Assembly: GCA_023245515.1 (NCBI GenBank)
Contig: JAHFKE010000005.1
Location: 1-26,087 of the forward strand
Length of the DNA stretch: 26,087 bases
Direction: 5' to 3'
Origin: Candidatus Levyibacteriota bacterium
Lineage (GTDB): Bacteria > Patescibacteriota > Microgenomatia > Levybacterales > UBA12049
Part shown: piece by piece, positions 1 through 7,040 of the stretch
Layout: the number at the start of each line of letters is the position of its first letter
Numbering within the stretch: position 1 is the first letter of the stretch
The notes under the pieces: generated by a model
The model's database searches: none
What the model was told of the DNA's origin: nothing
What the model saw: only the letters and a program-made list of their open reading frames with translations
Translations under genes and position numbers: made by a program

Positions 1-197
1 AAAGAGCGGTCGATATATCCTTTTATCTGTGGTTCTTTTCGATCGATTTTATCCATTTCGGTGTCTGCAAATCTTCCTAAATCTCCATCGAACTTGATTT
101 GAATTTCTTTGTTGACGTGACTGATGCTCTGCTGACCTACCGGGAAGCACGATCTTTCTTGATGGGGTGACATTTCATGTCCGCCTAGCTCGTTCAT
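1..197 (-). CDS. hypothetical protein, truncated by the window edge
   Basis: An open frame starts at an ATG (197-195, minus strand) and stays open for 65 codons until the window ends, so only the N-terminus is visible. It begins MNELGGHEMSPHQ and is hydrophilic and charged, with no signal peptide or membrane segment. It lies 36 bases downstream of the PBP stop on the same strand and may be co-transcribed with it. I do not recognise a family. No clear Shine-Dalgarno site precedes the ATG. It could be a chance frame, but the length without a stop and the position right after a gene make a real gene likely. Confidence 0.5.
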   Translation of the reverse strand, partial: MNELGGHEMSPHQERSCFPVGQQSISHVNKEIQIKFDGDLGRFADTEMDKIDRKEPQIKGYIDRS

Positions 198-233
198 AAT
201 TATTTATAATCCTAACACTAAAAAGGGATATTA

Positions 234-2447
234 TCAAGGAGTGGGAAAAAGTGTTATGTCAATGCTTGGTAGAACTGATGTGGGACTTATCGTTGGCTCA
301 GTAGTTATCGGTTCCTGTGTCGGCTTTGGTTCATTGGTCGTAGGTCGTAGATCCTCGGAGGAGGGCCCTGAGCTAGTCGAAGGGGTTTTGGGAGTTGTTG
401 AGGGTGCCAGACACTCTTTGGATGGCTCTGTGCCATGGAGGAAGTATTCTTTATAGCCTGAGGCCAAGGCGTCTTTATCGGTGAGTTTTTTATCAGGGCA
501 TATTGTTTTGACGACGGTAGAGCCCGGTTTTACAAATGACTCAATCCGTGTTCCATAAAGGAAATTCTCCATAAGACTTCTCCAGATAGGCGCTGCTCCG
601 AGAGATCCCGCGATATTATCCATAGGCGTGTTGTCATTGTTGCCGACCCAGACTCCTACAACCAAATTTGGCGTATAGCCCACAGTTAAGGCATCACGGT
701 ACGAATCTGTTGTTCCTGTTTTGACTGCAGCAGGTCGTGAGATAGTGAGTGCTCCTCCGAAGACTTCAGCCCGTGCCTTATTGTCAGAGAGTATTGATGA
801 AATGATGAAGGCAACATCATCCTCAATGACCTGCTTGGGTTTGGTTTGCGAGACTTCGATTGCTTTGTTATATTTATCGTGTATTTCGAGAACTGTATTT
901 GGCTGATGGTATATACCCCTATCGGCAAAGACGGCGTACGCATTGGTCAATTCTAAGAGTTTTACTTCACCTGACCCCAGAACGAGGGACAGTCCATATT
1001 TTCCCGCGTCAGTGCCAAGTGTCGTGATACCAAGTCTTTTGGCCATATCCAGTCCAGATGGCACACCTGACATATTCAGTATTTTAATAGCAGGAATATT
1101 GAGCGAGTTTGCCAGCGCACGCCTGGCTGTGACAGGGCCTCGGTATCGTTTGTCATAATTCTGCGGCTTGTAGGTGCCTCCGAACATTGTTTCTTTATCA
1201 TCCAGCATGGTTGCTGCAGTTATGACGCGGTCTGCGATTGCATCTGCATAGATGATTGGCTTGAACGATGATCCTGGCTGTCTGGGAGATATTGCTATAT
1301 TTAATTTACCTATTTTTTCGTCATTCCAATCATAGCTTCCCACCATAACTTCGATATTGCCAGTCTTCGGGTCAATGGCAATAGCTGATCCATTGGAGGC
1401 TTTATTGTATTGCAAACGGAGCACCTGGTTCTTAACGATTTTCTCTGCATACTGTTGCCATTTGCTATTGAGGGTTGTTTTGACCCGGAATCCGTCACGG
1501 ATGACGCGTTCTTCGCCATATTTTTTGACTAATTGATCTTTGACGAAGATAGCAAAGTGAGGGGCAATCGTATTATGTTGTTCTTCAGGCGTGAGATTGT
1601 ATGAGAGACTTTCTTGTTTGGCAAGGTCGGCCTCGTCCCGTGTAATATATTTTTCTTTTACCATCTCATCCAGAACGATGCCTTGTTGTCTGAAAGCCCT
1701 TTCAGGATCATTGGAAAGAGGGGAGTAGGCTGAGGGCGCAGGGAGGAGGCCGATGAGGAGCGCTGATTGGGCGAGATCAAGTTCTTTTGCATGGATGCCG
1801 AAGTACGCTGTGGCAGCATTCTCAATACCGAATGCCCCCTCTCCGAAGTAGACCGAGTTCAGATACATCTCCAAGGTATCCTCTTTACTATAGCGTCTAT
1901 TAACCTCATAAGCCAAGAAAATTTCTTGGTACTTTCTCAGATAATTTCTTGAAGAACTCAAAAGGGCATTTTTTACTAGTTCTTGTGTAATAGTAGATCC
2001 ACCCTGGACAATTTTCCCTTCTGTTATGTTGGCGATGAATGCTCTAGCGATGCCTCTGAGTGAAACTCCAGGATTGGTATAGAAGTTTTTATCTTCCGAT
2101 GCAATGACAGCCTGTTGGGCAAATTTTGGCATCTGTGTAATTGGAATATAGGTAACGTCTTTTGGTTTGTTAAAAGCGAAGAATTCCTTGCCATCTTGAT
2201 CTAAGAGGCTGAGGCCAGTTTTTTGGCGATTCATGAGGTGTTCCTTATCGCTAAGATCATGGGCAAAGTAGAGAAGTGTCACGGGGGGAATGAGAGCTAG
2301 GATGACAATGATGCCTAAGCTGGCAAATAAGATTTTCTTTTTGTGCGCTTTTAAAAGTCTTAGACTATGCACTTTAGTATAAGAGCTTTTCTGAAAAAGA
2401 GGCTTTATTTTTCTCTGTAGCACTTTGAATTTATCAGGCAGTTTCAT
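234..2447 (-). CDS. class A penicillin-binding protein (bifunctional transglycosylase/transpeptidase)
   Basis: Polymerises lipid II into glycan strands and cross-links the peptides outside the membrane. The 737-residue protein has a basic cytoplasmic N-terminus, one membrane segment (about residues 39-62), a GT51 domain with the catalytic glutamate in ASEDKNFY (E118) and GGSTITQELVKN (149-160), and a transpeptidase domain with SSFK (393-396), SLN (448-450) and KTGT (576-579). The tail after about residue 680 is rich in Pro, Thr and Ser, probably disordered, and partly encoded by a repeat-like sequence. In GT51 motif I the usual His of EDxxFxxHxG is Asn here. Order and motifs match PBP1A-type enzymes; the exact paralogue is not decidable. 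It transcribes away from the small-gene island at 2645. Confidence 0.95.
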   Translation of the reverse strand: MKLPDKFKVLQRKIKPLFQKSSYTKVHSLRLLKAHKKKILFASLGIIVILALIPPVTLLYFAHDLSDKEHLMNRQKTGLSLLDQDGKEFFAFNKPKDVTYIPITQMPKFAQQAVIASEDKNFYTNPGVSLRGIARAFIANITEGKIVQGGSTITQELVKNALLSSSRNYLRKYQEIFLAYEVNRRYSKEDTLEMYLNSVYFGEGAFGIENAATAYFGIHAKELDLAQSALLIGLLPAPSAYSPLSNDPERAFRQQGIVLDEMVKEKYITRDEADLAKQESLSYNLTPEEQHNTIAPHFAIFVKDQLVKKYGEERVIRDGFRVKTTLNSKWQQYAEKIVKNQVLRLQYNKASNGSAIAIDPKTGNIEVMVGSYDWNDEKIGKLNIAISPRQPGSSFKPIIYADAIADRVITAATMLDDKETMFGGTYKPQNYDKRYRGPVTARRALANSLNIPAIKILNMSGVPSGLDMAKRLGITTLGTDAGKYGLSLVLGSGEVKLLELTNAYAVFADRGIYHQPNTVLEIHDKYNKAIEVSQTKPKQVIEDDVAFIISSILSDNKARAEVFGGALTISRPAAVKTGTTDSYRDALTVGYTPNLVVGVWVGNNDNTPMDNIAGSLGAAPIWRSLMENFLYGTRIESFVKPGSTVVKTICPDKKLTDKDALASGYKEYFLHGTEPSKECLAPSTTPKTPSTSSGPSSEDLRPTTNEPKPTQEPITTEPTISPTSVLPSIDITLFPTP
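366..384. repeat. REP-like short repeat inside the PBP C-terminal coding region
   Basis: The plus strand reads CCCTGAGCTAGTCGAAGGG, an imperfect inverted repeat (CCCT/AGGG ends), next to the palindromic TCCTCGGAGGA at 352-362. In the PBP frame it encodes the low-complexity tail around TSSGPSSEDL. From memory, very similar short palindromes recur in intergenic DNA and gene ends of many environmental bacteria, including CPR; only one copy is in this window, so repeat status is inferred. Confidence 0.45.
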
Positions 2448-2463
2448 GGCAGAATTACGTGTA

Positions 2464-2469
2464 ATTATA
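2464..2469 (-). promoter_or_regulatory. -10 box for the PBP gene
   Basis: The minus strand reads TATAAT, 16 bases before the PBP start codon, preceded by an overlapping TACAAT. Expected transcription would start about 9-10 bases before the ATG, giving a very short leader without a Shine-Dalgarno site. No convincing -35 box was found at the standard distance. Confidence 0.5.
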
Positions 2470-2545
2470 TTGTAGCACAGTTAGTAAATTCTCAATTCTC
2501 ATGTAATTTGTAACTCATAGTTATAAACTTAATCTCTTATTCTGT

Positions 2546-2644
2546 TATAATACGCCTGAGCAAATTTAGATGTGAACACAGCGTTCATAAATCTCTTTTT
2601 GGCTCACTAAATAGGTTCTTTGAGAATTTCTTGTAAGGAGGATC
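2546..2644 (+). promoter_or_regulatory. promoter and folded 5' leader of the small-gene operon
   Basis: A perfect TATAAT (2546-2551) gives an expected start near 2558. The predicted RNA begins at once with nested stems: GAGC 2558-2561 with GCTC 2602-2605, AGAT 2568-2571 with ATCT 2591-2594, and TGAAC 2573-2577 with GTTCA 2583-2587. After this comes AAGGAGGA (2635-2642), a strong Shine-Dalgarno site for the GTG at 2645. The leader is about 87 bases, unlike the leaderless genes elsewhere in the window. The -35 box is weak (TTATAA 2521-2526, spacer 19). Confidence 0.55.
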
Positions 2645-2902
2645 GTGGTTAAGCGGGTCAACATCTCCGAGATGATCAAGGAGATGCAGCCGGTCTGGGC
2701 CAAGTTCATCAAGGGTCTGGGCTACTCTGAAGAGGAGGCTCAGCGGTTCGCAGAAGGTTACGCCGAAGAGGTGGGCAAGTTGCCAGCACTCGGCAAGATG
2801 GAGGCGATCTACAACCAGAACGATGCCTGCATGAACGCCGGCTTCGCGAAGGCTGGGATCAATCCTGCCGAAGCATGGAACCGGGCACATCCTCCGATCT
2901 GA
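2645..2902 (+). CDS. small hypothetical protein, first gene of a G+C-richer operon
   Basis: An 85-residue soluble protein starting at GTG, fixed by AAGGAGGA ending 2 bases upstream. It is probably helical and charged (segments such as MIKEMQPVWAKF and YSEEEAQRFAEGYAEEV), with a single Cys and the C-terminal end AEAWNRAHPPI. There is no membrane segment, signal peptide or motif I recognise. A hand count of 2641-2700 gives 34 G+C of 60, against 26 of 60 for a sample inside uppP (5281-5340), so its composition differs from its neighbours. It heads a run of three small genes, each with its own strong ribosome binding site. Function unknown; recent acquisition is an inference. Confidence 0.75.
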   Translation: MVKRVNISEMIKEMQPVWAKFIKGLGYSEEEAQRFAEGYAEEVGKLPALGKMEAIYNQNDACMNAGFAKAGINPAEAWNRAHPPI

Positions 2903-2949
2903 GGATGGCCAGGTCAGGCTAGGCTATTATGCACCGGAGAGGAGGTGCC

Positions 2950-3090
2950 ATGCATGTATTTGCCATTGTTGTCTCTCTCATCACACTTGGTGTTGTGGGA
3001 GGGGTAGCTCTTGGGTGGCGATTCATCGTCAAGTTGATTGGCGGGGATTCGCACGAGGCTGACAACAGCGAAGATCATCAGGAGCACTGA
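2950..3090 (+). CDS. 46-residue single-span membrane protein
   Basis: Starts at an ATG four bases after GGAGG (2941-2945). The product opens MHVFAIVVSLITLGVVGG, a single hydrophobic span of about 20 residues, followed by WRFIVKLIGG and an acidic, His-containing tail (DSHEADNSEDHQEH). It is too short for most gene callers. The Shine-Dalgarno site can be sequestered: GCACC (2931-2935) pairs with GGTGC (2944-2948), so its translation may depend on passage of ribosomes from the gene upstream. Family unknown. The fit of span, ribosome binding site and operon position supports a real gene. Confidence 0.65.
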   Translation: MHVFAIVVSLITLGVVGGVALGWRFIVKLIGGDSHEADNSEDHQEH

Positions 3091-3133
3091 TCAAGGAACG
3101 GAAGTCCTACGACGTCTGGAGGGAGGTATAAAG

Positions 3134-3370
3134 ATGACAGTATCAGTACCTTGGCCCCAGTTCGTGCTGAGCATTCTGTTCATATCGGCAGGTGTTCTCA
3201 TCATGCGTCGGGCATATCGGCGTTCGCGTCAGGTCGGTTACTCGGGGTCCGAAGAGCAGTCTGCTGCCAGGAGGATGTTCGTTGTGGGGATACTCATGTT
3301 CCTCGGTGGAGTGCTTATTGGCTTCATTTCGGGACTGATGCTCCTCATGGACTTCAAAGTCCACCAGTAA
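3134..3370 (+). CDS. 78-residue two-span membrane protein
   Basis: The frame is open upstream from 3038, but the start is placed at the ATG at 3134 because GGGAGG (3121-3126) precedes it at good spacing. The protein begins MTVSVPWPQFVLSILFI, has one membrane span to about residue 21, a basic loop (MRRAYRRSRQ) with a polar stretch, and a second span near residues 50-70 (FVVGILMFLGGVLIGF). It is the third gene of the small-protein operon and shares its higher G+C. No family is recognised. Two of the three genes encode tiny membrane proteins, which suggests an envelope role, but that is only inference. Confidence 0.7.
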   Translation: MTVSVPWPQFVLSILFISAGVLIMRRAYRRSRQVGYSGSEEQSAARRMFVVGILMFLGGVLIGFISGLMLLMDFKVHQ

Positions 3371-3599
3371 CACACTAGGTTGCTCCGAAAGGAGGTGTTG
3401 CAAGAAATTAAAAAGAAACAAGCTCACGGGAAAGAGTTCTCGATACATAGGTGACAAAGGCGTTGCCAGAAAATGTGTCGGTTCTTCGGAACTTTGGGTA
3501 TAAGGGCAGCGTAAGGCTGTATTTGTTCGTGACTCTTCGTCACTTATGGCTAACGCCATACAAATACTACCCCAAGCTGCCCTCCCTACTATGTTAGTG
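3371..3599 (+). ncRNA. candidate structured RNA after the small-gene operon (core 3504-3582)
   Basis: This 240-base gap has no convincing gene but dense pairing. Core: GGGCAGC 3504-3510 with GCTGCCC 3576-3582; GTATTTGT 3519-3526 with ACAAATAC 3560-3567; inside it two hairpins, GTGAC 3529-3533/GTCAC 3539-3543 (loop TCTTC) and ATGGC 3546-3550/GCCAT 3555-3559 (loop TAAC), the latter stacked directly on the closing stem. Upstream are GTTC-TTCG-GAAC (3481-3492, a cUUCGg tetraloop) and CTCC-GAAA-GGAG near 3384-3395. No U-run follows, so it is not a plain terminator. Its core resembles the element at 11616-11680. It is probably transcribed from the upstream operon. No known family was recognised. 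Confidence 0.6.
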
Positions 3600-3605
3600 T
3601 ATACT
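3600..3605 (+). promoter_or_regulatory. -10 box of msrB (leaderless)
   Basis: TATACT lies 7 bases before the ATG at 3613, matching the leaderless layout seen at many genes here, and no Shine-Dalgarno site is present. No good -35 box was found; that position falls in the 3' arm of the structured element. Confidence 0.5.
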
Positions 3606-3612
3606 AGTATTT

Positions 3613-4014
3613 ATGAGTGATATGAAATCTATGCCGGATGATTATTGGAAAAAGAAGTTAACGCCTGAAGAATATAAGGTGTTGCGGGAGAAGGGGACTG
3701 AGGCCCCTTTTACAGGAAAGTATTATGACAACCACGAGAGCGGGATGTATGAATGCACCGCATGTGGCCATCCATTATTTTCATCAGAGGCGAAATTTGA
3801 TAGTGGTACGGGATGGCCGAGTTTTGATAAGCCTACAAACCTAGAAAACGTAGAGCTGCAGGTAGATGATAGTAGTGGGATGACGAGAACAGAGGTGGTA
3901 TGTAGGAATTGCGGTGCACACCTGGGGCATGTTTTTGATGACGGCCCCCAAAATACCACGGGTAAACGATATTGCATCAACTCCTGCGCCCTTAAGTTCA
4001 AGGGGCAAGCGTAA
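3613..4014 (+). CDS. msrB: peptide-methionine (R)-S-oxide reductase MsrB
   Basis: Repairs oxidised methionine by reducing the R-sulfoxide. The 133-residue protein is full length for the family and lacks a signal peptide, so it should be cytoplasmic. Zinc-binding CxxC pairs are at C48/C51 and C97/C100; GTGWPSF, HLGHVFDDGP and the catalytic RYCINS (C121) are all present. C125 replaces the common Ala of CINSASL and could act as a nearby resolving Cys, which is a guess. The start at 3613 fits the -10 box 7 bases upstream. It converges with the foldase gene, with 15 bases between the stops. Confidence 0.97.
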   Translation: MSDMKSMPDDYWKKKLTPEEYKVLREKGTEAPFTGKYYDNHESGMYECTACGHPLFSSEAKFDSGTGWPSFDKPTNLENVELQVDDSSGMTRTEVVCRNCGAHLGHVFDDGPQNTTGKRYCINSCALKFKGQA

Positions 4015-4029
4015 AGGGATAAGTGTTAA

Positions 4030-4971
4030 TTATATCGATATATACTTCCTCACCAGTTCCTTCTTTTTCATGTCCAGCCAATCTTCATATGTGTGGATTC
4101 CCTCATTATGAATTGTTTTTACCTGGATGACGTATCCGGAGGGAGTGTTCTGCTCAAAGATGAGCTTTGCTTGATTGACTTCCAGTGAGAAAATTGTGTC
4201 AAAGAAAACGTTGCCCACTTTCGTCTTATCGTATATATAGAGTCTGGGGTCCCGGATAAGGTTTTCACTATTGGTTGAACGTATAAAGTATTCATTCACT
4301 TTCATTATCTTTTGCAGGTAGGGATAGTTATTATAGATAGATCTTGCTAGGCTTAAAAATATCTCCCCGCCGATCAATCTTTTTCGAATCATGGGGAGGA
4401 CTTTGTTAATAGAATCCTTTTGCATTTCGAAAAAATTTAACTCGTCTCTGGTATACCGTTCTTTATTGTCAGAATAGGGTATGAGGTCAAAGCCAATGCT
4501 GTATGCTTCCCGAGACTCTAGCGATGCTTTTGTCACTTTTTCTTTGATCAAATTATATCTAGCTATTTTTTTTTCGTATGCAGAGAGCTCCTTTTCTGTT
4601 GGCGTTGGCTGATCTAAAGATTGCACATCTGGCTTTAGACTTTCCTTTATGTCCTCGTCAGAGATAGTAAATTGTAGATTATTAGCTTCCATATCAAGTA
4701 GGATTTGCTCTGACAGCGCTTCAAAAGCTGTTCGGAGAACCTCACTGGTCATAGTTGCCGAACTGTTCTCTTCCCGTGCTGTCTGCTGAATGTCCTTGAG
4801 GTAAACCAATTTGCCTCCCACATCAGCAACCGGCTTATTTTCTACTATGAGCACTTTTTGTTGAGGGTAGAGGCTTGCCCAGATTGGAATTACGACAAGA
4901 AGGAGTAGGATGGCTAAAGGCCACTTTTTGTTTACCAGGGATCTTGCTATATGACTGAATTTCTGGAACAT
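4030..4971 (-). CDS. membrane-anchored SurA/PpiC-like foldase or peptidyl-prolyl isomerase
   Basis: A 313-residue protein with a cytoplasmic basic start, one membrane span (about residues 18-33) and an extracytoplasmic body. After the anchor, VADVGGKLVYLKDI resembles the opening of SurA N-terminal chaperone domains (VNGxxIT); a helical middle follows. The region with LIGGEIFLSLARSIYNN and PSGYVIQVKTIHNEG resembles a divergent parvulin (PpiC) domain (GxxFxxLA near its start, GYxIxxV near its end). It probably helps fold exported proteins. Isomerase activity is uncertain because the parvulin signature residues are weak. It starts divergently from uppP. PrsA-like and SurA-like labels are both possible. 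Confidence 0.7.
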   Translation of the reverse strand: MFQKFSHIARSLVNKKWPLAILLLLVVIPIWASLYPQQKVLIVENKPVADVGGKLVYLKDIQQTAREENSSATMTSEVLRTAFEALSEQILLDMEANNLQFTISDEDIKESLKPDVQSLDQPTPTEKELSAYEKKIARYNLIKEKVTKASLESREAYSIGFDLIPYSDNKERYTRDELNFFEMQKDSINKVLPMIRKRLIGGEIFLSLARSIYNNYPYLQKIMKVNEYFIRSTNSENLIRDPRLYIYDKTKVGNVFFDTIFSLEVNQAKLIFEQNTPSGYVIQVKTIHNEGIHTYEDWLDMKKKELVRKYISI

Positions 4972-4983
4972 ATGGTTACCTCT

Positions 4984-5014
4984 ATTATGCCTATAAGAGA
5001 GATATGCTTGTCAA
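4984..5014 (-). promoter_or_regulatory. promoter of the foldase gene
   Basis: On the minus strand a perfect TTGACA (5014-5009) and CATAAT (4989-4984) stand 19 bases apart, longer than ideal. The -10 box ends 12 bases before the ATG at 4971, giving a leader of only about 5 bases. Confidence 0.5.
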
Positions 5015-5047
5015 GATAAAGTCGTTTTTATTCCTCAACTAGTGTGC

Positions 5048-5053
5048 TAAACT
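5048..5053 (+). promoter_or_regulatory. -10 box of uppP (leaderless)
   Basis: TAAACT ends 7 bases before the uppP ATG at 5061. No Shine-Dalgarno site is present. The -35 position (5025-5030, TTTTTA) is weak. Confidence 0.45.
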
Positions 5054-5060
5054 ATCTGGG

Positions 5061-5834
5061 ATGGATTTTTTGCAGGCTATTATTTTATCAGTAGTTGAGG
5101 GCGTTAGTGAGTTTTTGCCAATTTCTTCAACGGGACATTTGGTGTTGGCTTCTCAGCTTTTGCATGTGGCGCAAACGGAATTTGTCAAAAGTTTTGAGGT
5201 GATCATTCAACTGGGCGCGATTCTCGCGGTTGTTGTACTTTATGGCAAAAGGTTACTTGAGAATAAAAAGCTATGGCCCAAGATTATTGCTGCTTTTGTG
5301 CCGACGGCTATCATCGGTTTTGCTCTGTACAAGTTGATCAAGCATTTTCTTTTGGGAAATACCGCAGTGACGCTCTGGGCGCTTCTGATCGGGGGTATCG
5401 TACTTTTGTTTATCGAAAAGTTCTATAAAGAGCAGCCGCATCATTTGGAGAAGGCCGAGAATTTGAGTTATAAAAAGGCGATGGTGATTGGACTTGTTCA
5501 ATCGATCTCTGTGATTCCAGGAGTTTCTCGTTCAGCGGCGACAATTCTTGGAGGATTGTTTGTAGGACTCAAGAGAAAGACGGCAGTTGAATTTTCTTTT
5601 TTTCTTGCGATCCCGACGATGGCTGCTGCGACGGGACTTGACTTAGCAAAGAGTAGTTTTGGTTTCACTTCTCAAGAATGGGGGGTTCTGACTGTTGGAT
5701 TTGTAGGCGCATTTCTTACTGCTCTTTTGGCAGTAAAATACTTCCTTCGCTATATCGAGCATCATAGTTTTGTCGCATTCGGTCTTTACCGCATAATGGT
5801 GGCCATTGTGTTTTGGCTCATGATAGTGCGATAG
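5061..5834 (+). CDS. uppP: undecaprenyl-diphosphatase UppP (BacA type)
   Basis: Removes a phosphate from undecaprenyl pyrophosphate in the membrane, recycling the lipid carrier for cell wall synthesis. The 257-residue polytopic protein carries both family signatures: EGVSEFLPISSTGHL (E13, E17, H26) at the N-terminus and PGVSRSAAT (153-161) with the catalytic Arg at R157. Several hydrophobic spans follow. Length is typical. It fits functionally with the PBP and GH18 genes nearby, though it has its own leaderless promoter. It ends 3 bases before the convergent GH18 stop. Confidence 0.97.
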   Translation: MDFLQAIILSVVEGVSEFLPISSTGHLVLASQLLHVAQTEFVKSFEVIIQLGAILAVVVLYGKRLLENKKLWPKIIAAFVPTAIIGFALYKLIKHFLLGNTAVTLWALLIGGIVLLFIEKFYKEQPHHLEKAENLSYKKAMVIGLVQSISVIPGVSRSAATILGGLFVGLKRKTAVEFSFFLAIPTMAAATGLDLAKSSFGFTSQEWGVLTVGFVGAFLTALLAVKYFLRYIEHHSFVAFGLYRIMVAIVFWLMIVR

Positions 5835-5837
5835 TCT

Positions 5838-7034
5838 TTATTTTTCTCCGAATTTTCCTTTCAACATATTCCACAAATCAGGGTAGTCTTTGTCATATCC
5901 CAGAACCCAGATCGCGATACCTCCTAGATTCTTTTGCTCTGCGAAATCAAATTTGATTCCTAAGGATTTGTTATCTTCAAGCCACACCTGATGATCTACA
6001 TCGTCTTTGGTGTACCAGCACCATGTCGCGAGGGCGTAATCGTCCCATTGGCATTGGTTGGGTTTGAGATCCGCGCTTTCCTTCATTCGGCCGTAAGACA
6101 TGACTGCGGCGTAGTTTTTAGGATCATCTTGAGGGAAGGTTTTGCTTTGTATTTTCTTCCCGTCTACAACTGCGAAGTCCCAGCCATAGTAGGGGATGCC
6201 CATGATGATTTTTTCTTTTGGAACTACTTTCAGGTAGTCTTCATATGACGTCTGTACATCAAAGAAATATTTGTTTTCTTTAAAGCCCTTCATGGGAGCG
6301 ACCGGTCCTGCGATCTCTGAGCTTGCTCCGTAATAATCGTATGACATGCCGATGAAGCGGTCAAAGTAAGGAGCGATTTTCTTGAGATCAAAAAGATCTT
6401 TCTCACGGCCAGCGAGCGGCATGATGCTGAGAGAGAGTTTGGTTTTTGGTGATTCTTTTTGAATTTTTTCGTGAAGTAATTTGGTAAAGTCGGTGAATTT
6501 ATTTTTGTACTCTTTGTCTACGTCCCCAAGGTATTCGAAGTCTATGTTGATGCCGTTCAGGCTGCGCGTTTTTATTTGTTCAAGAATTTGGGATACTAAG
6601 GTGGCTTGAGAGGTAGGGGAATCCAAAAGAGACTCAATGATCTTATTCTTTTGAGCAGTGACGGTGAGGGAGACTTCGGTTCCCATAATTTTGGATTTCG
6701 TGACGAAATCTTTCGTTGACTCTGTATTCCATTCTCGCCATCCGGGGTCTGTCTGATTGTCCACTATTGTCAGAAGTTTACCATCTTTGCCAGCGGTCAG
6801 ACCGAAATAGTTGATTTCTGAGAGCATCTCAGGTTTGACGTATTGCATGTTGTCGATATGCCAGTATGGGAGAAATCCCATGACATGCTTATTGAGTTTG
6901 GCATGTGGGTTAATAATATGATTCATAAGATAATAGGAAGATTTTAGCACGGAGGTATGAGGATAGGAGATGAAAAGGTAGGCGAGAAGTGTTATTGGTA
7001 GGAGAAGGATGATGGGTAAGATTTTTTTAGACAT
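5838..7034 (-). CDS. secreted or anchored glycoside hydrolase family 18 protein (YaaH/chitinase-like)
   Basis: A 398-residue protein with an N-terminal hydrophobic signal or anchor (LPIILLLPITLLAYLFIS) and one GH18 TIM barrel. The conserved GMSYDYYG, PKEKIIMGIPYYGWDF and GIAIWVLGYD segments match the YaaH/spore-hydrolase-like branch, which acts on N-acetylglucosamine-containing glycans. The catalytic DxxDxDxE stretch reads NGINIDFE: the acid Glu and preceding Asp remain, but the first two Asp are Asn. The start is set at the second Met (MSKKILP) because TATAAT lies 6 bases upstream, inside what would be codons of a longer frame. Peptidoglycan is a likely target but unproven. Confidence 0.88.
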   Translation of the reverse strand: MSKKILPIILLLPITLLAYLFISYPHTSVLKSSYYLMNHIINPHAKLNKHVMGFLPYWHIDNMQYVKPEMLSEINYFGLTAGKDGKLLTIVDNQTDPGWREWNTESTKDFVTKSKIMGTEVSLTVTAQKNKIIESLLDSPTSQATLVSQILEQIKTRSLNGINIDFEYLGDVDKEYKNKFTDFTKLLHEKIQKESPKTKLSLSIMPLAGREKDLFDLKKIAPYFDRFIGMSYDYYGASSEIAGPVAPMKGFKENKYFFDVQTSYEDYLKVVPKEKIIMGIPYYGWDFAVVDGKKIQSKTFPQDDPKNYAAVMSYGRMKESADLKPNQCQWDDYALATWCWYTKDDVDHQVWLEDNKSLGIKFDFAEQKNLGGIAIWVLGYDKDYPDLWNMLKGKFGEK

Positions 7035-7040
7035 ACTGCT

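Noticed and set aside
3391..3454. Tiny frame after GGAGGTG (TTG start near 3398, 18 codons)
   Set aside because: Spacing from GGAGG to TTG is only two bases, the product is very short, and the GGAGG can be the arm of a GAAA-loop hairpin.
3143..3559. 138-codon open frame on the minus strand opposite the small-gene operon
   Set aside because: It runs antisense to two well-supported small genes and through the structured RNA, lacks a promoter and ribosome binding site, and has no recognisable domain.
3504..3582. tRNA gene, suggested by the 7-bp GGGCAGC/GCTGCCC outer stem
   Set aside because: The 3' side has no T-arm beside the acceptor-like stem, there is no GGTTC-type T loop and no five-pair anticodon arm in place; the interior is a different three-way junction.
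3504..3600. Simple rho-independent terminator for the small-gene operon
   Set aside because: The stems are multi-branched and no U-run follows the last arm; termination may still occur by another route.
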